Under the pieces are notes generated by a model. That model made no database searches. It was not told the DNA's origin and worked only from the letters and a program-made list of their open reading frames with translations. Source: a methanogenic archaeon (GTDB lineage Archaea > Thermoplasmatota > Thermoplasmata > Methanomassiliicoccales > Methanomethylophilaceae). From it: a DNA stretch of 9,837 nt. Below are positions 5,856 to 9,837 of the stretch, piece by piece. The stretch is from positions 1 to 9,837 of the forward strand of contig CADAGG010000036.1 of assembly GCA_902787415.1 (NCBI GenBank). The letters are read 5' to 3'. The translations under genes and the position numbers were made by a program. Every line of letters begins with the position of its first letter. The stretch's first letter is position 1.

Positions 5856-6935
5856 ATGAATGCCGAGATTCTCCTGATTCTGGCGATCGTCCTGATGTTC
5901 GCCATCGTCGTTTCCGTATTCAGCGGAGTGAAGATCGTACAGCCCTACGAGCAGGCCGTGTATATGAGGCTGGGTAAGTATGTCCGCATACTGAACCAGG
6001 GTCTCAACTTCGTCTGCCCTTTGATCAACCAGGTCGTCAAGCTCGACCTCCGTACCGAGGTCATGGACGTCCCCAAGCAGGAGGTCATCACCAAGGATAA
6101 CTCCCCTGTGTTCGTCGACGCCATCATCTACATCAAGGTCACCGACCCCAAGAACGCCTTCTTCGAGGTCACCAATTACCGCCTGGCGACCGTGAACCTG
6201 GCGCAGACCACCCTCCGTTCCGTCATCGGACAGATGGAGCTCGACCAGATCCTCTCCAACAGGGAGAACATCAACGTCCAGCTCAGGGACACCCTCGACG
6301 AGAACACCGACAAGTGGGGTGTCAGGGTCGAGAACGTAGAGATCAAGGAGGTCGACCCCGCACCCAAGGTCAAGGCGTCCATGGAGGAGCAGACCTCCGC
6401 CGAGAGGAAGAGGCGTGCCGCCATTCTCGAAGCCGACGGTCAGAGGACCGCCATGATCCTCTCCGCCGAGGGAAAGAAGAAGTCCCAGGTCCTCGAGGCC
6501 GAGGGAGAGAGGAAGTCCATGATCCTCAAGGCAGAGGGTAGGAGGACCGCCACCATCCTGGAGGCCCAGGGAGAGGCCCAGAAGCTCAGGATCATGTCGG
6601 TCGGAGCCGCCAGCATGGATGCCAAGGCGCTTTCCGTCCTGTCCATGGACACCCTCAAGGCCGTGGGAGACGGACAGGCGTCCAAGATCTACCTGCCGCT
6701 GGAGATCACCAGGCTCATGGACGGCATCAGCGAGTACGTCGGATCCGCCAAGAGGGTACCCGACAGAGCAGTCTCGGACGTCAACGACATCAAGGAGGCC
6801 GTGGGCTCGCCCGACGACATCCTCGGACCGATCCCCACCCAGGCCGACGTGAAGAAGGAGGAGGCCTCCGACGACGCCCTCAACCCCGAGGTGTCCGAGG
6901 TCCTGGCCGAGGTCAACAAGAACAGCAGGGTATGA
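5856..6935 (+). CDS. SPFH/stomatin-prohibitin domain membrane protein
   Basis: The product is 359 residues. An N-terminal hydrophobic helix (about 4-23) anchors it, followed by the SPFH core (about 24-180) with recognisable pieces: GVKIVQPYEQAVYMRLGKY, LDLRTEV.DVP.QEVITKDN, VFVDAIIYIKVTDP, NLAQTTLRSVIGQMELD and WGVRVENVEIKEVDP. Residues 180-245 form a charged coiled coil built of five 11-residue repeats. The C-terminal tail (about 300-359) is acidic and probably disordered. SPFH proteins assemble into large membrane rings that organise microdomains and often modulate membrane proteases. The gene has a TATA box, a Shine-Dalgarno sequence and a palindrome upstream, and its TGA overlaps the ATG of an NfeD gene, the classic partner. 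It is closer to the stomatin (slipin/QmcA) type than to HflK/HflC. Confidence 0.94.
   Translation: MNAEILLILAIVLMFAIVVSVFSGVKIVQPYEQAVYMRLGKYVRILNQGLNFVCPLINQVVKLDLRTEVMDVPKQEVITKDNSPVFVDAIIYIKVTDPKNAFFEVTNYRLATVNLAQTTLRSVIGQMELDQILSNRENINVQLRDTLDENTDKWGVRVENVEIKEVDPAPKVKASMEEQTSAERKRRAAILEADGQRTAMILSAEGKKKSQVLEAEGERKSMILKAEGRRTATILEAQGEAQKLRIMSVGAASMDAKALSVLSMDTLKAVGDGQASKIYLPLEITRLMDGISEYVGSAKRVPDRAVSDVNDIKEAVGSPDDILGPIPTQADVKKEEASDDALNPEVSEVLAEVNKNSRV
6411..6575 (+). repeat. Five tandem 33-base units encoding hendecad coiled-coil repeats
   Basis: Codons 186-240 of the SPFH gene are five consecutive 11-residue units with consensus [RK]xx-x-[IV]-L-x-A-x-G-x, for example RTAMILSAEGK and RKSMILKAEGR. 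Leucine, alanine and glycine are invariant at positions 6, 8 and 10. Repeats of this kind are typical of the coiled-coil region of stomatin-like proteins, where they build the wall of the ring. Confidence 0.85.
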
Positions 6936-7381
6936 ACATGGACCCCATGACGGTAGCTATCATCGTGATCATCCTGGGACTCATCCTCCTGGCGATAGAG
7001 GCGACCTCTCCCGGAGGATACCTCCTCATCCCCGGAGCGGTCCTGGTGGTCATCGGAGGGTACGGCTGCGCCGCACCCGACAACTTCTACACCTGGTGGA
7101 CCCCCGCGGTTGCCATCGTGGCCTGCATACCGGTCACGGTCGCCACCTTCTGGCTCTACAAGAAGCTCGGCGATCCCGAGCCCCCTTCCACCACCGTCGC
7201 CGGCTCCCTCGTGGGCAAGACCGGCACCGTGGTCGTCGAGGTCACCCCCGACAACATGAAGGGCAAGGTGAGGATCGGCTCCGACACCTGGTCCGCCGTT
7301 GCCGACGAGGTAATCCCCGTGGGCACCGAGGTCACCGTTGATCAGAGCGAGGGCGTCCACGTCCACGTGGTAAGGTCCTGA
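6932..7381 (+). CDS. Short-form NfeD-like membrane protein
   Basis: This is a 149-residue NfeD-type partner of SPFH proteins. Three hydrophobic helices (about 7-23, 28-47, 57-76) include EATSPGGYLLIPG (23-35), the conserved polar turn of the family. A KKLGDPEPP linker leads to a C-terminal OB-fold beta barrel (about 90-147) with the typical start LVGKTGTVVVEV and the pattern KVRIGSDTWSAVADEVIPVG. The ClpP-like protease domain of long NfeD (as in Pyrococcus PH1510) is absent, so this is the short, non-proteolytic form. The start is the ATG overlapping the TGA of the SPFH gene (ATGA); an ATG two codons later is possible. Translational coupling and the pairing support a joint complex in the membrane. 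A hairpin follows the stop. Confidence 0.92.
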   Translation: MNMDPMTVAIIVIILGLILLAIEATSPGGYLLIPGAVLVVIGGYGCAAPDNFYTWWTPAVAIVACIPVTVATFWLYKKLGDPEPPSTTVAGSLVGKTGTVVVEVTPDNMKGKVRIGSDTWSAVADEVIPVGTEVTVDQSEGVHVHVVRS

Positions 7382-7391
7382 AATTCCATCA

Positions 7392-7407
7392 GGGGGCTCC
7401 GGCCCCC
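7392..7407 (+). terminator. GC-rich hairpin ending the SPFH-NfeD operon
   Basis: GGGGGC (7392-7397) pairs with GCCCCC (7402-7407) across a TCCG tetraloop, 10 bases after the NfeD TGA. A T-containing pyrimidine stretch follows and also carries the next gene's TATA-like box. Confidence 0.6.
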
Positions 7408-7414
7408 GCAACAT

Positions 7415-7423
7415 TCATTATCC
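7415..7423 (+). promoter_or_regulatory. TATA-like box for the 130-residue hypothetical gene
   Basis: TCATTATCC is centred about 26 bases upstream of the ATG at 7444, which has no Shine-Dalgarno sequence. The spacing suggests a leaderless transcript. Confidence 0.45.
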
Positions 7424-7443
7424 ATCTTTTCCATCTCCCGTCC

Positions 7444-7836
7444 ATGGGATTATTCAGCCGCCTCAAGGGCAAGGACAAGGCATCCGAGGAACCCGCTGCA
7501 GAAAAGAAGGAACCGGAGACCGTGCCGGAACCCGTCGCCGAGGAGCCCAAGGAGGTCAGGACGTTCAAGATGACCTTCCGCTGCCCCCAGTACTTCAAGG
7601 CCGACCCCGAGGGCTGCTACTACGTCTTCATCGACGGCGAGGCCAACAAGGTCGAGCCCTTCAAGGCCATCTCCAAGGTCCTTCCCGAGGGGATGCACAA
7701 TGTCCGCGTCTACTCATACCCCGAGACCCTGGACGACGTGAACATGGATTTCATGCTGGACCGCGAGAAGGTGCTCTCCGTCTCCGTGAACGTGCTCAAG
7801 GGCACCATGAGGATCTTCGATTATCAGCATCCCTGA
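7444..7836 (+). CDS. Hypothetical protein with acidic linker and small C-terminal domain
   Basis: This 130-residue protein belongs to no family I recognise. Residues 1-10 (MGLFSRLKGK) look like a short amphipathic basic helix. Residues 11-38 form a linker rich in E, P, A and K that is probably disordered. Residues 39-130 form a compact, mostly beta domain with alternating hydrophobic residues (TFKMTFRCPQYF, CYYVFIDGE, HNVRVYSYPE, VLSVSVNVLKGTMRIFDY). The edge-strand pattern recalls small surface-binding beta domains, but no active-site motif is visible. It is transcribed in the same direction as, and sits between, the SPFH-NfeD pair and the TerB-PNPOx gene, with its own TATA-like box. The amphipathic N-terminus would allow peripheral membrane association; that is inference. 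Confidence 0.8.
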   Translation: MGLFSRLKGKDKASEEPAAEKKEPETVPEPVAEEPKEVRTFKMTFRCPQYFKADPEGCYYVFIDGEANKVEPFKAISKVLPEGMHNVRVYSYPETLDDVNMDFMLDREKVLSVSVNVLKGTMRIFDYQHP

Positions 7837-7848
7837 ACGTGCGTTATC

Positions 7849-7857
7849 CTTTAATCC
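7849..7857 (+). promoter_or_regulatory. TATA-like box for the TerB-PNPOx gene
   Basis: CTTTAATCC is centred about 26 bases upstream of the ATG at 7879. No Shine-Dalgarno sequence precedes that ATG, so a leaderless transcript is likely. Confidence 0.5.
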
Positions 7858-7878
7858 GCCCGTGCCGATACCGGCCGC

Positions 7879-8742
7879 ATGACCAAATTCGACGCATTCT
7901 GCGACAAGATGGCCGCCCTGCCCTTCGAGAGCAAGACCGCCATGATCAACGACCTCTCCAAAGAGATCATCCCCGCGCTCAACGACCTCACCGAGGACGG
8001 CATGAGCGGAATCGAGGTCTACGTGGACTTCCTCCTCACCGCCGTCGCCGCCGACGGCAAGCTCGCCGAGGAGGAGTACGCCATCATCAAGCCCCTCTTC
8101 GACGCTGCCGCCGAGAAGGACACCACCTACGACGAGGCCGTAGCCATCTTCAAGGAGTCCGGCCTCGACAACCCCGTTCAGGCCAAGAAGGTCGTCGACC
8201 TCATGGTCGACATGATCGGCCTGGTGGACGAGAAGCTCAAGTACGACATCGTCACCCTCTGCTTCCTGGTCTGCGCCATCGACGGCGAGGTCTCCAAGGA
8301 GGAGAAGGACTGGATCAAGGCCCTCGTCGACGACAACTTCGGCCTCTCCCCCATGGACGAGATCGAGGACTTCCTCACCAAGGCCGGAGTCTTCATCCTC
8401 GGAACCACCGACGGAGACCAGCCCAGGATGAGGGTGCTGGGTCTTAAGATCCGCCTCGACGAGAAGATCTACTTCGCGGTCGGAACCTTCAAGGACGTCT
8501 ACAAGCAGCTGCAGGCCAACCCCAAGTGCGAGATCCTCGCATCCGTCGGAACCGAGTTCATCCGCTGGGACGGAAAGGCCGTGTTCACCAACGACGCCAG
8601 GCTCAAGCCCATCGTCGCCAACATGATGCCCGACCTCATCAAGATGTACGACTCCATGGGATGGGAGCTCGGCTTCTTCACTCTCGAGGGCGGACACGCG
8701 GAGCTCTGCAACGTCAGCAACCAGAAAGAGATCATCTTCTGA
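7879..8742 (+). CDS. TerB-like domain fused to a PNPOx-type flavin split-barrel domain
   Basis: This is a 287-residue soluble protein with two domains. Residues about 5-153 are helical and carry two copies of the TerB signature, A-x-D-G-x-[LV]-x-x-E-E: AADGKLAEEE at 57-66 and AIDGEVSKEE at 133-142. TerB-like (TerB_N/DjlA-type) domains have this pseudo-twofold layout with acidic surfaces proposed to bind metal. Residues about 158-287 match the pyridoxamine 5'-phosphate oxidase-like FMN-binding barrel: a helix, then VFILGTTDGDQPRMRVLGL, KIYFAVGTFKDVYKQLQANP, CEILASVG.EFIRWDGKAVF and a C-terminal strand. The first half alone could be a metal or stress sensor and the second a flavin or F420-dependent reductase or a cofactor binder. 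Substrate and partner are unknown. It has its own TATA-like box and a hairpin terminator. Confidence 0.85.
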   Translation: MTKFDAFCDKMAALPFESKTAMINDLSKEIIPALNDLTEDGMSGIEVYVDFLLTAVAADGKLAEEEYAIIKPLFDAAAEKDTTYDEAVAIFKESGLDNPVQAKKVVDLMVDMIGLVDEKLKYDIVTLCFLVCAIDGEVSKEEKDWIKALVDDNFGLSPMDEIEDFLTKAGVFILGTTDGDQPRMRVLGLKIRLDEKIYFAVGTFKDVYKQLQANPKCEILASVGTEFIRWDGKAVFTNDARLKPIVANMMPDLIKMYDSMGWELGFFTLEGGHAELCNVSNQKEIIF

Positions 8743-8748
8743 TCAAAC

Positions 8749-8787
8749 AGGGGGCAAGTCCCCCTTACTTTCTTATTTCTCCCATCC
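8749..8787 (+). terminator. Hairpin plus T-rich tract after the TerB-PNPOx gene
   Basis: AGGGGG (8749-8754) pairs with CCCCCT (8760-8765) around a CAAGT loop. It is followed directly by a T-rich tract (8765-8783), so it resembles an intrinsic terminator and lies 6 bases after the TGA. Confidence 0.7.
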
Positions 8788-8900
8788 GGGAACATTCTGA
8801 AAAGTTCGCGGCCCGGACAAATTGGATAGGATGATGGATGTGATCGGGCCGCTGCATTCCATGGGGTGGGATCCGATGAAATGGTATTCTGCGATTGCCT
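8788..8900. other. Intergenic stretch with no supported gene
   Basis: Between the terminator above and the hairpins below I find no gene with recognisable content. The only open frame of note is a 23-codon one from 8831 to a TAG at 8902, which I do not call. Confidence 0.5.
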
Positions 8901-8936
8901 AGCCGCTATATAAAATCGGCTCTCTCAGTCGAGAGA
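8901..8936 (-). terminator. Two adjacent hairpins ending the small membrane-protein gene
   Basis: On the minus strand, just past the TGA at 8942-8944, TCTCTC (8936-8931) pairs with GAGAGA (8926-8921) over a 4-base loop. AT-rich sequence follows (GCCGATTTTATATAG), which fits a terminator. A second, weaker repeat, AGCCG (8901-8905) with CGGCT (8917-8921), brackets a TATA-like CTATATAAAAT. The same stretch could therefore be a plus-strand promoter, but no clear plus-strand gene follows it. Confidence 0.5.
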
Positions 8937-8941
8937 ATAGC

Positions 8942-9133
8942 TCAGAAGGTCCTGAGACACGCCATGATCAGAATCGCACAGGAGACTAAAAGCACGAGTC
9001 CCCAGGCGCGGACGTTTATCTCCTGTCCGTCGGACTTGGACTCCTTTTCATTATTAGGAACGTCATCGCTCTCGCTGTGTTCCTGATATCCGTAGATTCC
9101 CACATCCATCACATCCGGTCTTATTGGTCCCAT
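8942..9133 (-). CDS. Small predicted single-pass membrane protein
   Basis: The open frame gives 63 residues from the ATG at 9131-9133, or 55 from an in-frame ATG at 9107-9109. The first 40 or so residues are polar and acidic (EHSESDDVPNNEKESKSDGQ). The last 20 (AWGLVLLVSCAILIMACLRT and a final F) form one hydrophobic helix, so this looks like a tail-anchored protein or a fragment of one. I do not recognise a family. TATA-like boxes lie at 9141-9154 and 9161-9174. The nearer predicts a start near 9123 and favours the ATG at 9109; the farther favours 9133. A hairpin follows the TGA. Codon use is normal and the opposite-strand frame has no such organised content, so this strand is preferred. Confidence 0.6.
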   Translation of the reverse strand: MGPIRPDVMDVGIYGYQEHSESDDVPNNEKESKSDGQEINVRAWGLVLLVSCAILIMACLRTF

Positions 9134-9140
9134 CCATCCA

Positions 9141-9154
9141 ATTTATATATAAAA
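9141..9154. promoter_or_regulatory. Nearly symmetric TATA box
   Basis: ATTTATATATAAAA reads as a TATA box on both strands. On the minus strand it would serve the small membrane-protein gene. A second box lies just to its right (TTAGTATATAAATG, 9163-9176), usable for plus-strand transcription into the repeat region at 9197-9271. Confidence 0.5.
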
Positions 9155-9196
9155 TCCGAACCTTAGTATATAAATGTTATTCTAATGTATCCAATT

Positions 9197-9271
9197 ACCC
9201 GATATGTGTTAGTAAAAATTAAGCACGGGTCTTTATTTTTTCGTCGAAACACGGAATTAAAAAAGACCCGT
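9197..9271. repeat. Three-part inverted-repeat array upstream of rpoK
   Basis: Segment A is ACCCG (9197-9201). Segment B is ACGGGTCTTT (9225-9234). Segment C is AAAGACCCGT (9262-9271). B and C are perfect 10-base complements with a 27-base spacer. A can also pair with the CGGGT inside B. T-rich DNA follows B (TTTATTTTTT) and A-rich DNA precedes C. The whole has the form of competing hairpins, or of oligo-T terminators facing both ways. No gene is embedded. Confidence 0.5.
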
Positions 9272-9323
9272 CCGGAACACGGCGTAATAGCCGGTAAAAA
9301 CCGCATATTGCCCTCGCTGATGG

Positions 9324-9335
9324 TTATATATAAAT
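9324..9335 (+). promoter_or_regulatory. rpoK promoter TATA box, with Shine-Dalgarno downstream
   Basis: TTATATATAAAT is a strong TATA box that predicts a transcript start near 9355. The leader then contains AGGTG (9364-9368), 5 bases before the rpoK ATG, which matches part of the anti-Shine-Dalgarno complement. Unlike several neighbours, rpoK is therefore not leaderless. Confidence 0.65.
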
Positions 9336-9373
9336 ATCGGTGCAAGATAACCAAATTATTCTAAGGTGCACTT

Positions 9374-9550
9374 ATGGCAGCTAAATACACCAGGTTTGAA
9401 AAGGCAAGGATCGTCGGCGCCAGGGCAATTCAGATCTCCTACGGAGCTCCTGTCTTCGTCGACGGAATCGAGGGCCTCATCGACCCTATCGACGTCGCCA
9501 TGCTCGAGATCGAGAAGGACGTCGTCCCCATCTCCGTCAACTACGACTGA
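9374..9550 (+). CDS. rpoK: DNA-directed RNA polymerase subunit K (archaeal omega/Rpb6 homologue)
   Basis: The product is a complete 58-residue subunit of the archaeal RNA polymerase, homologous to eukaryotic Rpb6 and bacterial omega. It binds the largest subunit and aids assembly and stability. The sequence matches the family closely: [20 protein letters not shown] (5-24), the conserved helix with the E-x-ARI-x-GARA-x-Q-[IL]-S core, then AP and [12 protein letters not shown] (36-47), the second conserved helix. The length is typical for the archaeal protein, which lacks the acidic N-terminal extension of Rpb6. The ATG follows a Shine-Dalgarno sequence at 9364-9368. A hairpin and T-rich tract follow the TGA, so it appears monocistronic. 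This gene is the strongest evidence that the window is archaeal. Confidence 0.96.
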   Translation: MAAKYTRFEKARIVGARAIQISYGAPVFVDGIEGLIDPIDVAMLEIEKDVVPISVNYD

Positions 9551-9567
9551 GATCGCAAAACCTAAAA

Positions 9568-9599
9568 CCCGGGAAAATCCCGGGATTTTATTTTATTCT
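9568..9599 (+). terminator. rpoK terminator
   Basis: CCCGGGA (9568-9574) pairs perfectly with TCCCGGG (9578-9584) around an AAA loop and is followed by ATTTTATTTTATTCT. The hairpin plus T-rich tract is a convincing intrinsic-type terminator 17 bases after the rpoK TGA. Confidence 0.8.
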
Positions 9600-9743
9600 T
9601 CAAGCGTCGGCCGAATGCCCCACCTTCTTCGTGTGGATCCTCACCATCACCATGCGTGCGGCGGGCTGCGCGACGAGCATCTCCACCCAGAACGCGATGC
9701 AGAAGTTCCCAGGCCATATGCGGGGCCAGTTCTCCGCCGAAGC
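9600..9743 (-). pseudogene. Possible remnant of a DUF2798 membrane protein C-terminus
   Basis: The minus strand is open for 47 codons between an in-frame TAA (9744-9746) and a TGA (9600-9602). It contains WPGNFCIAFWVEMLVAQPAA followed by R and then VMVRIHTKK. The pattern W...NF..A[FL]..[EQ].L.A[GQ]P..R followed by a basic tail resembles, from memory, the last helix of DUF2798 proteins in clostridia and methanogens. Full members carry further membrane helices upstream. Here a stop cuts the frame, there is no good start codon, and the upstream bases do not continue the family in any frame. It lies tail-to-tail with rpoK across the terminator. A decayed gene fits best. Chance coding-like sequence is the alternative, because the opposite strand shares the same wobble positions. 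Confidence 0.35.
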
Positions 9744-9837
9744 TTACGATTTTACCGGATTCCCTGTCCCGGCCGAAAGTCAGGTTGGTTATAAGATTAT
9801 CGCTGTTAAAGATCAGACGTAGAACGTCCTGATGACC

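Noticed and set aside
6411..6575. Tandem 33-base repeats considered as a possible CRISPR-like or satellite array.
   Set aside because: They are in-frame protein hendecads with diverged nucleotides and no spacers, normal for stomatin-type coiled coils.
7714..8697. 327-codon minus-strand open frame opposite the TerB-PNPOx gene.
   Set aside because: A shadow frame with L/V/G/E/D-rich low-complexity content; the plus strand carries recognisable domains.
8831..8902. A 23-codon plus-strand open frame with GWDPMKWYSAIA near its end.
   Set aside because: Too short to support, has no Shine-Dalgarno sequence or positioned TATA box, and ends in TAG, which no accepted gene here uses.
8895..8960. Region with stems and AATAGCTCAGAAGG considered as a tRNA fragment (resembling a D-arm start).
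   Set aside because: No acceptor stem, anticodon arm or T-arm can be assembled around it; the hairpin is better explained as the terminator of the minus-strand gene.
9631..9822. Plus-strand open frame downstream of rpoK starting at GTG.
   Set aside because: It begins after the rpoK terminator without promoter or Shine-Dalgarno, shows no recognisable family, and loses the codon bias in its second half. The minus-strand reading looks more protein-like, though the shared wobble position makes this uncertain.
9813..9836. Possible last seven codons (VIRTFYV, TGA) of a minus-strand gene entering from the right edge.
   Set aside because: Codon use fits, but seven residues are not enough to support a gene call.

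Overview
The window is most likely chromosomal DNA of an archaeon. The anchor is a complete 58-residue RpoK (omega-type subunit K of archaeal RNA polymerase) at 9374-9550. AT-rich TATA-like boxes also lie about 25-27 bases upstream of several start codons that have no Shine-Dalgarno sequence, which is the leaderless layout common in archaea. Coding sequence is GC-rich with strongly G/C-biased third codon positions and many AGG arginine codons. Stop codons of the 13 genes whose ends are visible are 12 TGA, one TAA and no TAG. With a probable DUF6951-type protein and a TerB/PNPOx fusion, this fits the Thermoplasmatota and in particular the Methanomassiliicoccales (gut and anaerobic methylotrophic methanogens that use pyrrolysine at UAG). 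That assignment is inference; only 'archaeal' is firmly supported.

Layout. 1-1423: a truncated minus-strand YegP/DUF1508 gene, then a minus-strand pair (unknown 226-residue protein followed by a zinc-ribbon protein, 4 bases apart). 1571-2026: a divergent plus-strand protein with two tandem zinc ribbons and a C-terminal helix-turn-helix, probably a DNA-binding regulator, whose start codon is unclear. 2101-3291: an exported, C-terminally membrane-anchored surface protein ending in a GC hairpin. 3346-4725: an AzgA-type NCS2 purine permease, convergent with a small cysteine-rich DUF6951-like gene (4728-5060). The latter shares a divergent promoter region with a flavodoxin-fold NAD(P)H oxidoreductase (5144-5728).

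5856-7381: a two-gene membrane operon of an SPFH/stomatin-like protein and a short NfeD partner, overlapping at ATGA, with a palindromic candidate operator near the predicted transcription start. 7444-7836: a small unknown protein with an acidic linker. 7879-8742: a TerB-like domain fused to a PNPOx-type flavin split barrel. Both have their own TATA boxes at about -26.

8743-9837: sparse AT-rich DNA holding a small predicted membrane protein (minus), a three-part inverted-repeat array, the rpoK promoter and gene with its hairpin terminator, and a minus-strand fragment resembling the C-terminus of a DUF2798 membrane protein.

I see no IS element, CRISPR array, tRNA or rRNA. The window is mainly ordinary housekeeping and membrane genes. 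The least conventional parts are the TerB-PNPOx fusion, the noncanonical start at 1571-1631, the 5820-5837 palindrome and the 9197-9271 repeat array.
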